Shown piece after piece: positions 15,642-24,192 of a stretch of 36,195 bases of DNA; positions within the stretch are counted from its first letter, which is position 1, and every line of letters begins with the position of its first letter. Below the pieces are notes generated by a model that was not told where the DNA came from, searched no databases, and was given only the letters and a program-made list of their open reading frames with translations. Origin of the DNA: an uncultured Muribaculaceae bacterium (GTDB lineage: Bacteria; Bacteroidota; Bacteroidia; Bacteroidales; Muribaculaceae); NCBI GenBank assembly GCA_910578075.1, contig CAJTPK010000029.1, positions 1-36,195 on the forward strand. Reading direction: 5' to 3'. Both the position numbers and the translations under genes were made by a program.

Positions 15642-15672
15642 ACAATAGGCCGGCAAAAACCGGCCTATTGTC
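15641..15672. terminator. Hairpin terminator after hom
   Basis: A perfect 13-bp stem GACAATAGGCCGG / CCGGCCTATTGTC with loop CAAAAA, starting at the last base of the hom stop codon. There is no clear T-run on either strand. It lies between two convergent units and may serve as an end or barrier for both. Confidence 0.65.
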
Positions 15673-15682
15673 TATCTCGATA

Positions 15683-16006
15683 TTATCTAAGTGCTATCTG
15701 CATATTCCCACAAGTGAGGGAGACTGCCATGCCGAGAGCGTTAAATGCTCTTGCTATGGTGTTCAGAGTAGGATTATATCCACGTTCTATGCGGCTGACC
15801 TGTGCTTTCTTAACCCCCATAAGTTCGGCTAATTGGTCTTGAGTCATGTTGCGCTCTTTACGTGCTGCTTTGATGGCTTCGCCGATATGGTAATATTGTA
15901 TAGCCTCTCTTACTTCTGCTTCGTAAGCATCACGCCCAGGAGTACCTATAGCACCGAGGTGTCGGTTTTTCAGTTCCTCAAAGGTTGTAACTTTCATATG
16001 TGCCAT
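15683..16006 (-). CDS. HigA-type antitoxin, XRE helix-turn-helix
   Basis: A 107-residue protein with an N-terminal segment (residues 1-40) and an XRE-family helix-turn-helix at about 43-97: IGEAIKAARKERNMTQDQLAELMGVKKAQVSRIERG. It should neutralise the toxin encoded 11 bp upstream and bind their shared promoter. The toxin-first gene order is typical of HigBA systems. Confidence 0.85.
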   Translation of the reverse strand: MAHMKVTTFEELKNRHLGAIGTPGRDAYEAEVREAIQYYHIGEAIKAARKERNMTQDQLAELMGVKKAQVSRIERGYNPTLNTIARAFNALGMAVSLTCGNMQIALR

Positions 16007-16017
16007 ATCATTCAGTT

Positions 16018-16356
16018 TTATTTATTGTCAAAATATTCTTTTCTTATAGCCTGAGCCCTCTTAATTTCACTTTTCGGGGTCTTTTGTGTTTTCTTAACAA
16101 GTCCGTGGGTCGCTACTACAAGGGTCTCACCGTCCTTATCCCAAAAGGCAAACAATCGGTATGCCATACCCATCCACAATGTGCGGAACTCCCAAATGTC
16201 GGTATCTCCGAGTTTCTTGAATAATTCCGGATCTTTGACCCCACCGGCTACCTTGTCGATGTTATAGAATATCTTACGGATTACTGCGGGGGCAAGGCTG
16301 TTGATGAAATCCTCTGCCTCTTGGAGAGTTACGAGTTTGAAGAGTGGTTTATCCAT
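16018..16356 (-). CDS. HigB/Gp49-type toxin of a type II toxin-antitoxin system
   Basis: A 112-residue protein resembling phage Gp49-like / HigB (RelE superfamily) toxins, which cut mRNA on the ribosome. Visible blocks: AEDFINSLAPAVIRKIFYNI, DIWEFRTLWMGMAYRLFAFWD and LVVATHGLVKKTQKTPKSEIKRAQ; the last is a family hallmark. It is followed by the XRE antitoxin gene. It sits between the met operon and the polyene-like cluster and seems unrelated to either. Confidence 0.87.
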   Translation of the reverse strand: MDKPLFKLVTLQEAEDFINSLAPAVIRKIFYNIDKVAGGVKDPELFKKLGDTDIWEFRTLWMGMAYRLFAFWDKDGETLVVATHGLVKKTQKTPKSEIKRAQAIRKEYFDNK

Positions 16357-16376
16357 ACCGTTGCTTTTTTATATTG

Positions 16377-16384
16377 CAAAGTTA
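16377..16384 (-). promoter_or_regulatory. -7 box of the toxin-antitoxin operon
   Basis: TAACTTTG on the minus strand, 20 bp before the toxin start codon. No convincing -33 TTG is seen at the right distance. Confidence 0.45.
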
Positions 16385-16513
16385 CAAATAAATCTACATA
16401 TATAGAAACTTATGAACGAATGTTTTTGTTCATGGGTCTATTTTTCTTTTGATTCGTCCGATGTTGGTATGACTCCGTCTGAATATGCTGCAAGTCCGGA
16501 AGAGACACACTGA

Positions 16514-19003
16514 TCAGTCGTGTCTGCGGAGGGTATTGCGGAAGCGGGCGTTGTAACGGATGAGCAGTCGGAACATCAATGGCGGGATTATGTATGCCAT
16601 CAGCACTACTGTGAACATACCTATGACCGTGATCTCTCCTAATGAGCGCATGGCGGGATGTTGAGCGAAAAGCAATGTGCCTATGCCAATGAACATTATA
16701 AGCGCGGAAACAATGATGCTGTTCTTGTATGATTGCAGCACTTTGCGTCCGTGCTTGTACTCATATACCAATCCTTCGGTGATGAATATGGTGTAGTCAT
16801 CGCCCTGCCCGAAGATGAATGTGGCGAGGATAATGTTGACGATATTGAATTTTATTCCGAATATCCCCATTATCCCTAAAATCCAGATCCAGCTGAATGC
16901 CATCGGGGTGAAGGCTATGATTGCTAGCCAGAAACTGCGGAAGGATATCCATAGGAATGCGAATACAATGAATCCACACGCGAAACCTATATAGTTGAAA
17001 TCATCGGAAAGCGTGTTGGCTATTGAGCCGTTCATGCTTTTGACATCGAAAAGAAGTGTGCCGGGTTCATTCTCTGCGGAAAGCTTATCTTTCACATCAT
17101 CCATTGAATCTACAGGCACATCAAGCACCTGCACGATGGATTTGCGTCCTGTGGTTTTGTCTTCACTTATATTGCCGGAGAAAACGGTGGCGGCAAGCTC
17201 ATTGAATCCTTCGAAGTCAATAGGTTTATATTCCGCTTTCAGGATATCGAAGAAAGGGATGAATGCCTCCCGGCTGAATCCATATCGCGTGGCTGTTTCC
17301 GGGAATGTCTCGCTCAATCTCTCCCCATGTTTTTCAAGAAATTTATTCCAAAGGGAGAGACGGTGTTGCTGTTCTTGTTCGGGAATGAGGAATGATGACA
17401 CTTCGTTTTGTCTTGTAACTATCCCGCTATTCACAAGAGAGTCTATCTTGCCGTCGATAATTTTGTTTCCGGCAAGGGCTCTATCCCATGTGGCACCGCT
17501 GCTGACTACATACAGACTCTCTGTGTCTTTGGAGGAGGACAGGAGGCTCTGGAAATATGCCATGTCGGATTTCTGACCGTCAGTCATGTAATTGATGTTG
17601 CGCATGTCGGAATCAAATTCCGTGCGCAGGCTGAAGTAACCGAATATAATAGTTAATATCAATATGGACGCCACGGCAAACTTGTTGTTTTCCAAGGATA
17701 TGCCGGCTAACCAATTTATCAGTCTTGCTTCGCGGGGTGCTGTCTCGCTGGGTCTGCGAGTCTTGACGGCATGGGGCAAGAATAGGAGCACGAACAGGAT
17801 TGTGCCGATGAGAAGTAGCGATGCGAAAAGACCGAGATCATGCAGGGCGGGGGAGTCCAGAGGCACCAGGCACAGAAAAGCACCAACTGTGGTGACGTTG
17901 CCTACAACAAGGGGGGAGATAATCTCACGCAATGCAGCTTTGGGATTATCGCTCTCTTTCATGTGGTCGATCAGATGGAGGGGATAGTTCACGGCGATTC
18001 CCAATATCACCGAGGCTATGCCGATCACGATAATCGATACAGAGTCGTAATATACCGCCAGTGCTCCCATTGCGAAAAGCCAACCCCAGCCTACGGAAAC
18101 AAGGATGAGGAGGATATTCCGCAGGTTCCGGAAAACGTATATGAGAAGAAGCAGGATCAGTATGCCGGCTATGCTGATAGCGAGGATGCTGTCTTTCTTG
18201 ATTCTGTCAGCGTTTGCCACGGCTATCACCGGTCCGCCGATAAGATGGATGTCAAGATTGGAATTTGTTTTCTCGGTCATGGCTACCGCCTCATTGAGAA
18301 TGTCAGCAAGAGCCGTATTATGTTCTGATTCCCTGGCACCGAATGAAGATTCCATTATCACTATGGCTCGTTTGGCATCGGGTGTCAGTATGTATCCGTC
18401 GAAGGTGTCGAAGTCGATCTCCATTCCAGCGTGTCTCAGGCGTCCCGGGGCTGGAGAAAAGAGATTCAGAGGGTCGCGGGAGATGTTGGATGCGATCATA
18501 TTGGAGGATGGAAACAGAAGCATCTGTTTGTCATCGGCGATCTGGCGCTCTATGTAATCCGGATCCGAGAGAAGGGAATCCATTCTCGCATAGTCGCTGT
18601 CTGTGAGAAACAGCGGGATGTTCTCATAGATGATGTCAGTGATACCCATCATCTTCTCCAGATCGATCTCCTTCATCACGCTATTCAGATAGCGCAATGA
18701 GTCGCACTTGTCAACATTTGCAGCGAATGTCTCGACACCGTCAGCGAGTTCCTCAGGATCGACGTCCGTCGTATCCGTTGTGGCAATAATGGCGTATATG
18801 CGGTTTGCTCCCGACACATCCTGATACACGCTGAGCGCGGTCTGGTTTTTCTCGTCAAGGGGGAGGAAATCGGATATGTCCTCCTTATAACCAAGCGTCA
18901 GCAACGATATTACCATTGCGGATGTCATCACCAGGAAAATGCCCCAACCTATAAAGGGGCGTTTCCTGAAGAGATCGTATATTCGGAGAATCAGGCGCGT
19001 CAT
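16514..19003 (-). CDS. MMPL/RND-family exporter of the polyene-like cluster
   Basis: An 829-residue inner membrane protein of the RND superfamily, MMPL-type. It has two halves. Each has a transmembrane helix, a periplasmic domain (residues 40-270 and about 460-660) and a bundle of five helices. The second bundle holds FGQGDDYTIFITEG, and the first GIAVNYPLHLIDHM, at the places of the conserved intramembrane motif. Proteins of this type are standard members of aryl polyene and flexirubin clusters and are thought to move the lipid-like product out of the inner membrane. It is the last gene seen in the operon, 3 bp after the ligase. No obvious terminator follows it. Confidence 0.88.
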   Translation of the reverse strand: MTRLILRIYDLFRKRPFIGWGIFLVMTSAMVISLLTLGYKEDISDFLPLDEKNQTALSVYQDVSGANRIYAIIATTDTTDVDPEELADGVETFAANVDKCDSLRYLNSVMKEIDLEKMMGITDIIYENIPLFLTDSDYARMDSLLSDPDYIERQIADDKQMLLFPSSNMIASNISRDPLNLFSPAPGRLRHAGMEIDFDTFDGYILTPDAKRAIVIMESSFGARESEHNTALADILNEAVAMTEKTNSNLDIHLIGGPVIAVANADRIKKDSILAISIAGILILLLLIYVFRNLRNILLILVSVGWGWLFAMGALAVYYDSVSIIVIGIASVILGIAVNYPLHLIDHMKESDNPKAALREIISPLVVGNVTTVGAFLCLVPLDSPALHDLGLFASLLLIGTILFVLLFLPHAVKTRRPSETAPREARLINWLAGISLENNKFAVASILILTIIFGYFSLRTEFDSDMRNINYMTDGQKSDMAYFQSLLSSSKDTESLYVVSSGATWDRALAGNKIIDGKIDSLVNSGIVTRQNEVSSFLIPEQEQQHRLSLWNKFLEKHGERLSETFPETATRYGFSREAFIPFFDILKAEYKPIDFEGFNELAATVFSGNISEDKTTGRKSIVQVLDVPVDSMDDVKDKLSAENEPGTLLFDVKSMNGSIANTLSDDFNYIGFACGFIVFAFLWISFRSFWLAIIAFTPMAFSWIWILGIMGIFGIKFNIVNIILATFIFGQGDDYTIFITEGLVYEYKHGRKVLQSYKNSIIVSALIMFIGIGTLLFAQHPAMRSLGEITVIGMFTVVLMAYIIPPLMFRLLIRYNARFRNTLRRHD

Positions 19004-19006
19004 CTT

Positions 19007-20311
19007 TTATTTTTTGCGGTTGTCGATGAATTTAACAGGTTTACGGTTATTGCCGGGATTGTTGATCTTATTGATGTCTTCAGGCGACAGGATCTCCACA
19101 ATGGGGGCAACGCGTATGCGGGAACGGAACCGGTCCTTGAGATCCTTTATGATATCAAACGGCTGCATGGATGCGACTCCGGCTTTCACCACGACCTCAT
19201 CGGTCCCGGCGAAGCTGTTCTGCACCACAACCACGTAGTTTGCCACGTATGGAGTGTTATCGAGCACGTCATTGATGGCGGGAGGGTAGATTGTGGTGCC
19301 CTTGAGCTTGATCATGTTGTTTTTGCGGCCGACAAGAGGTGTGAGCCTATAGGAATTACGTCCACACCGGCATTGCCCCGTTATCTTGCTGCTCATGTCG
19401 CCGGTGCGGAAGCGCAAAAGCGGCATACCCTCAACTCCGAGGGTGGTTATCACAACCTCGCCTACCTCTCCATCTTTGACCGGGAGATTATCCTCACCGA
19501 TAATCTCTACGATTATGAGTTCAGGATGCACATGGCCTCCGCATCCATAGGGACATTCAGAGAATGTCGCCCCCATCTCGGTGGAGGAATATGTTGCGAA
19601 CAGCTCCACATCCCATTTCTCACGTATGCGGTTGCCAAGAAGATTCAGTGAGAAATCCTGCTCGCGTAACCCCTCTCCTATGCCGATGATGCGGCGTATG
19701 CTTGAATTGCGGTAATCGATGCCGTGTTGCTCGGCATATTCAATAAGACGCAGGATAAATGAGGGAACACACATTATAGTGTCGGGGCGCAGACGATTGA
19801 TTGTGTCCCATTGCAGTTCGGGCATGCCGTTGCCAACACGGATCACGCTTGCACCGAGTTTGCGGATTCCAAGGAAATATGCCAGTCCAGCCATGAACCT
19901 CTTGTCGAGGGTAGTCATCAGCTGCACTATATTCCCTGGTTTCACTCCCGCACATGAGAATGATTTCATCTCATTGAAGGCAAGACGCTCCAGATCGTTG
20001 TCAGTGCATCCGAAAGTCACAGGGTCTCCTAAAGTGCCGGACGTGGTGATATAGTCTATGATCTTTTCTGCAGGCACGCATAGGAAGTCCGCGTTATGAA
20101 GCTGGAGATCTTTTTTCTCAGTGAATGGAATCTTTACAAGATCCCCGATTGTGCGTATTTCGGAGATGTCTATGCCATTGTCGCGGAACATCCGGCGGTA
20201 GAAAGGTGAATTAGACGCAAGGTAATTCAGAGCTTCCTGTAACCTTCTATCCTGATATTCAGCTATACCTGCGGCTGAACAAAATTCAATGTCTTTGTCT
20301 GGTTGTGTCAT
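19007..20311 (-). CDS. PaaK-like phenylacetate-CoA ligase family adenylating enzyme
   Basis: A 434-residue AMP-forming ligase related to phenylacetate-CoA ligase. It has YITTSGTLGDPVTFGCTDND (P-loop-like), ATYSSTEMGATFSECPYGCG, LLRFRTGDMSS and a C-terminal lid with GRKNNMIKLKGTTIYPPAI. Cysteines in CPYGCG and CRCG may bind zinc, as in this family. It probably activates an aromatic or acyl acid for transfer to CoA or the cluster's ACPs; a starter-unit role is a guess from context. The chosen ATG overlaps the hydrolase stop as ATGA; the open frame extends 14 codons upstream. Confidence 0.85.
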   Translation of the reverse strand: MTQPDKDIEFCSAAGIAEYQDRRLQEALNYLASNSPFYRRMFRDNGIDISEIRTIGDLVKIPFTEKKDLQLHNADFLCVPAEKIIDYITTSGTLGDPVTFGCTDNDLERLAFNEMKSFSCAGVKPGNIVQLMTTLDKRFMAGLAYFLGIRKLGASVIRVGNGMPELQWDTINRLRPDTIMCVPSFILRLIEYAEQHGIDYRNSSIRRIIGIGEGLREQDFSLNLLGNRIREKWDVELFATYSSTEMGATFSECPYGCGGHVHPELIIVEIIGEDNLPVKDGEVGEVVITTLGVEGMPLLRFRTGDMSSKITGQCRCGRNSYRLTPLVGRKNNMIKLKGTTIYPPAINDVLDNTPYVANYVVVVQNSFAGTDEVVVKAGVASMQPFDIIKDLKDRFRSRIRVAPIVEILSPEDINKINNPGNNRKPVKFIDNRKK

Positions 20312-21204
20312 TTGAACAGTGTCTTGAACCATTTGATAAAATCCTCTTTCCATGTTATAGCCTCGGCGGTTGTTTTTTCCGGTGTTGCCCCGAAACCGTG
20401 ACCACCGGTGCGGAATTGCACGTATCTATGTTTTGCTCCGGCAGCTGTCATGGCGGAGTCGAGTAATTCGGAATTGCGGTAATTGACCACGGGATCATCG
20501 ATGCAATTCATCAGAAATGTAGGAGGCATGTCAGGTCTGGCATGTTTCTCAAGCGACAGGGAATCCTTCATCTCTTTGCTTATTGCACGACCCTCTCCGA
20601 GCGCGCCCCGCCGTGAACGCTTATGTGTGGAACAGTCGGTGAACGACACCACCGGATAGATCGGTGCGATGAAATCCGGTTTCAATGACACTTCGGGCGT
20701 AATGCCTAACGGTTTCATGAAATTGGTGTCGAAGAAAATTCCCGACATAGCCGAGAGGTGCCCACCTGCGGAGAATCCCATGACTCCGAGTTTGTCGGGA
20801 TCGATGCCGAATTCCGCAGCATTTTCCCTGAGCAGCTGGATGCTACGCTGCACATCCTGCAACATATCGGGGAAGCGGTGTCCGCGCGATAACAGACGGT
20901 AATGGGTGATGAAAGCCGGCACACCTCCTACCCGGTATTCGAGCACATATGCTGATATGCCGTTGCTTTGCAGCCATTTTGCCACTCCTTTCCCTTCAGT
21001 CTCTCTGTCAAGCCAGAAATAGCTGCCCCCGGGGCATACAATGCATGCCGGATTCCTGTCACCGGAAGCCGGATATGATGTCAGTTTAACTTTCTCTCCG
21101 CATCCGGTGCCTTCCCAGATATTTATTACCTTATCCTCTGCGGAGACGCAGAGCGCGGTGAGCAGAACCACTATGGTCAATATTTCAGATACCTTCCGTA
21201 GCAT
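20308..21204 (-). CDS. Secreted alpha/beta hydrolase
   Basis: A 298-residue exported hydrolase. Signal peptide 1-22 (LTIVVLLTALCVSA), oxyanion block CPGGSY at 57-62, nucleophile elbow GFSAGGH with Ser145, an acid in CIDDPVV (Asp236 or Asp237) and His269 in TGGHGFG. It resembles the acetyl-esterase / xylanase-associated esterase group (BD-FAE-like). In this place it could remove acyl groups from an exported glycolipid, but that is a guess. Its start lies 20 bp inside the upstream flavoprotein gene and its stop overlaps the ligase start, so it is firmly part of the operon. Confidence 0.87.
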   Translation of the reverse strand: MLRKVSEILTIVVLLTALCVSAEDKVINIWEGTGCGEKVKLTSYPASGDRNPACIVCPGGSYFWLDRETEGKGVAKWLQSNGISAYVLEYRVGGVPAFITHYRLLSRGHRFPDMLQDVQRSIQLLRENAAEFGIDPDKLGVMGFSAGGHLSAMSGIFFDTNFMKPLGITPEVSLKPDFIAPIYPVVSFTDCSTHKRSRRGALGEGRAISKEMKDSLSLEKHARPDMPPTFLMNCIDDPVVNYRNSELLDSAMTAAGAKHRYVQFRTGGHGFGATPEKTTAEAITWKEDFIKWFKTLFK

Positions 21205-22696
21205 TATTGATAGCTCTCACTATTTTGTTATTGCCGAGGATGGCCTCGGCTGTATTTATGGCGGTCAGCGGTGTTCCGCAAATGCCATGCAGATTGATGT
21301 TTTGTCCGGTAAGAAGGAGATTCCTTACTTTTGTATACACCGGAAGTTGCGACAGCATGAGGTTGCGGCAGTCCTTGCGGTATCCGAAGATAGAACCGTC
21401 TTTTGTATGGTAGTAATCACGGATTGTCAATGGGGAGGCTGCATAGACATGGTTTGTCATTCCATGAAATCCGGGAAAGATGTTTTCAAGTTTATCAAGA
21501 ACCTTATCTATATGTTCCCTTTTCCACATTTCATAATCTTTGCCTCGTCTTCCAACTTTGGTGTCTTCCCATTGCTTCACCTGCTCAAAACTCATGATGC
21601 AATGCACAAGCATCCGGGTTGCATACTCTTCTTGTCCGGAATCCGGAGGAGTCATGTACATGAATCCACGTGGCCAATTATCGGCATCGTATTCATCCTG
21701 GGTCCACATGTGTCCTGGTTCCTCCATGTAATAGCATGTATGGTCTACATACGGTATTTTTCCGGGTTTCAGGTCTATGAAAAGAGTGAATGCTGAATAT
21801 GATACCGGAATATCATTCAATCGGTTTACAAAACCTCTCAGAAATGTGCCGTCGGGCACAAGGCGAAGCATTTCCACCGGATGGATAGCCGAGATATACC
21901 AATCAGCCCTATATTCATCTCCCGTGTTTGTTCTTACACATTCCACAATCCTGTCTTTTATGGAGATTGCGGAGACTTCCCTGTTGGGAGTCACTTCTCC
22001 GCCGTTAGACTCTATCACATCGCGGAGAGCGTCAGCGAGCTGTTGGCTGCCGTTTACAAATCTGGATGCGCCGTTGATATAGAGCACATTGATGAGTGCA
22101 TGCACGTAAGCGGGGGTATGTCCTGCCTTTCCTCCGTATAGAGGGTTGAGATAAGCCAAAAGCTCACGCAGCTCCGGATCCGTCACGTAGCGGGAGATCA
22201 GTTCATCCGCAGGAATCGTGAAATTCTCCGAATGAGTCTGTAGCCCATCCAGAGATTCCCTGAGATAAAAGAGCGGCACTTCTTCCGAAATCCGGTATAT
22301 CTCGTTTACATAATCCTTGATTCCTGCGGCTTCATCGGGGAAACAGCGGCTAAGGCATTCTATGAAGTTTTGCCGGCCGGATGCAATTCGGTAAATCTTC
22401 CCTGTGGAATGATATTTTATCTCGTCCATGCAGCCGTCATCAATATGCTGGATGTCGAGCCTGTCGAGTATTCCGAGGTATGCGCAGATCTTCCGTAGAT
22501 TGCCACCCTCGCGAAATCCTCCTGTGACATGCATTCCGGTCTCGAAAAGTCTGTCTCCACGGCGGAAGCATTGGAGTCCACCTCCGATTATGGCATTCTT
22601 CTCCAGCACGGTTACATGGATTCCATTCTTGGCAAGAAAAGCTCCTGTAAATAGACCTCCGACACCACCTCCTATTATTACCGCGCTCACATTCAT
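21185..22696 (-). CDS. FAD-dependent CrtI/retinol-saturase-like oxidoreductase 2
   Basis: A 503-residue flavoprotein. The N-terminal dinucleotide fold has VIIGGGVGGLFTGAFLAKNG and VLEKNAIIGGGLQCF. The C-terminal FAD block is LLTGQNINLHGICGTPLTAI. Between them is a substrate domain with FVNGSQQLADALRDVIESNG. Length and motifs fit the phytoene desaturase / all-trans-retinol 13,14-reductase group, which desaturates, isomerises or reduces conjugated polyenes. It is a tandem paralogue of the next gene upstream and shares several blocks with it (GRRGxDYExxK, ASPLTxRDY). Its start overlaps the paralogue's stop as ATGA. The substrate is unknown; the cluster's polyene chain is the obvious candidate. 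Confidence 0.85.
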   Translation of the reverse strand: MNVSAVIIGGGVGGLFTGAFLAKNGIHVTVLEKNAIIGGGLQCFRRGDRLFETGMHVTGGFREGGNLRKICAYLGILDRLDIQHIDDGCMDEIKYHSTGKIYRIASGRQNFIECLSRCFPDEAAGIKDYVNEIYRISEEVPLFYLRESLDGLQTHSENFTIPADELISRYVTDPELRELLAYLNPLYGGKAGHTPAYVHALINVLYINGASRFVNGSQQLADALRDVIESNGGEVTPNREVSAISIKDRIVECVRTNTGDEYRADWYISAIHPVEMLRLVPDGTFLRGFVNRLNDIPVSYSAFTLFIDLKPGKIPYVDHTCYYMEEPGHMWTQDEYDADNWPRGFMYMTPPDSGQEEYATRMLVHCIMSFEQVKQWEDTKVGRRGKDYEMWKREHIDKVLDKLENIFPGFHGMTNHVYAASPLTIRDYYHTKDGSIFGYRKDCRNLMLSQLPVYTKVRNLLLTGQNINLHGICGTPLTAINTAEAILGNNKIVRAINNATEGI

Positions 22697-24192
22697 CTGT
22701 TAGCCTCCATTATCTGCTGATAGATTCTTTCCGAGGTGATAAGCCCGGAACACGTAACGATACTTCCCACAAGCACACCAAGCATGCCATGGGAGTTTAT
22801 ATTCTGTCCTGTGAGAAGAAGATTAGGCACTTTTGTCTTGTAAGGGACACGGCATGCCGCGCCAAGGTTGATATCTTTAGCCACACCATACATTGAACCA
22901 TCCTGTGTTCCGGTGTAGTCGCGATAGGTGAGTGGTGAAGCAGTGAAGATAGAGTCGATGCTCCCTCTAAGTCCCGGAAAATCTTTTTCCACCTCCATGA
23001 TGAGCCGGTTTGCTTTCTCAGTCTTGAACGTTTCATAATCCTCACCTCTTCTCCCGATTGTCGTGTCAGACCAGCGTGACAGATCATCGATATTCATGTA
23101 GGACAGGATAACGCCGCTTGTGGCATATCCGGGATTGAGCTCATTGCAGAAATGCATGTAGAGGTATCCTTTAGGCCAGTCAGCATCGGTGTATTTCTCA
23201 CAATTCCATGGAGATGGAGAGCGGAAACTATAAAAATTCGAATTCAGGTAAGGAACGGTATTCTCCTTGAATTTCAGATATACAGAGAATCCGGCGGTGG
23301 TGTTGCGAAGCGTGGATATACGATTGCGGAAAGCCGGGCGTATCAGTTTTGTATCAAGCATCTCCATTACCCGTGCCGGATGTATGCCAGCTATTACGAC
23401 GTCAGCTGGCAAGAATTCATTGCCGTTGATCTCAACTCCGGTAGCTTTGGTGTCATCGCAGATTATACGTGTCACTTTGCTTCCGGTCCGTACCTCCCCT
23501 CCTGCATCCCGGATTGTGGAGGCGAGGGAAGTGGCTATGCTGTCGCTTCCTCCTGCCACGCGGAATGCGCTACGGTTGTAGAAGTCCATGATGAATGCAT
23601 GCTGGGAGAAGGGGGTGCGGTTTTTCTCTGCTGCATAGAGAGGCAGATTCCCCACAAGGACATTGCGAAGCAATGGATCGTCAAAAAGGGAATCCATTAC
23701 TTCATTAATGCTTACCGTCTGGTAATATGTATTGACAGCTATATCGTTTTCGGCATGCCGCAATGAATGGAGAGAAGACGCATTCGCGATTTTTTCGATT
23801 GTGTCGTAATATCTTGCAAGATTATCTTTTTCAGATGGGAAGTATCCAGCCATCTGTTCTATGAATGGTTCGCGACCGTTGGCAAATCTGAATTGTGATC
23901 CTGCCAATGACACGATGTCGTAGGCTTCAGGGTCAAGGCGGCTCAGAGGGATATCTTCGAGTCGCAGATAACGCATGAGCTTGTTGAGTGTCTCACCTGG
24001 GGCGGCGCTGCCTATGAAATGCATGCCGGTCTCGAATCGGGCTCCGTTGCGGGTGAAGCATTGCAGGCATCCTCCGATCTGAGCGCCTTGTTCAAGGACT
24101 GTGATATCATAGCCGTTGCGGGAGAGTATCATACCGCATGACAGCCCTCCGAGACCGCTTCCTATAATCACACATTTTTTTCTTGCACTCAT
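22693..24192 (-). CDS. FAD-dependent CrtI/retinol-saturase-like oxidoreductase 1
   Basis: A 499-residue flavoprotein, tandem paralogue of the gene at 21185. It has VIIGSGLGGLSCGMILSRNG, VLEQGAQIGGCLQCF, FRVAGGSDSIATSLASTIRD and the terminal FAD block LLLTGQNINSHGMLGVLVGS. Both copies keep complete dinucleotide-binding motifs, so both should be active. They may act in sequence or as a pair. Start and stop overlap both neighbours as ATGA. A carotenoid role is unlikely, since no crtB or crtE gene is present here. Confidence 0.85.
   Translation of the reverse strand: MSARKKCVIIGSGLGGLSCGMILSRNGYDITVLEQGAQIGGCLQCFTRNGARFETGMHFIGSAAPGETLNKLMRYLRLEDIPLSRLDPEAYDIVSLAGSQFRFANGREPFIEQMAGYFPSEKDNLARYYDTIEKIANASSLHSLRHAENDIAVNTYYQTVSINEVMDSLFDDPLLRNVLVGNLPLYAAEKNRTPFSQHAFIMDFYNRSAFRVAGGSDSIATSLASTIRDAGGEVRTGSKVTRIICDDTKATGVEINGNEFLPADVVIAGIHPARVMEMLDTKLIRPAFRNRISTLRNTTAGFSVYLKFKENTVPYLNSNFYSFRSPSPWNCEKYTDADWPKGYLYMHFCNELNPGYATSGVILSYMNIDDLSRWSDTTIGRRGEDYETFKTEKANRLIMEVEKDFPGLRGSIDSIFTASPLTYRDYTGTQDGSMYGVAKDINLGAACRVPYKTKVPNLLLTGQNINSHGMLGVLVGSIVTCSGLITSERIYQQIMEANR

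Noticed and set aside
16385..16513. A gene or terminator between the toxin promoter and the MMPL stop
   Set aside because: No credible ORF, and no hairpin with a T-run could be found on the minus strand.
21185..24192. Carotenoid biosynthesis genes
   Set aside because: Only CrtI-like enzymes are present, with no phytoene synthase or prenyl synthase; the neighbours are polyene/fatty-acid type.
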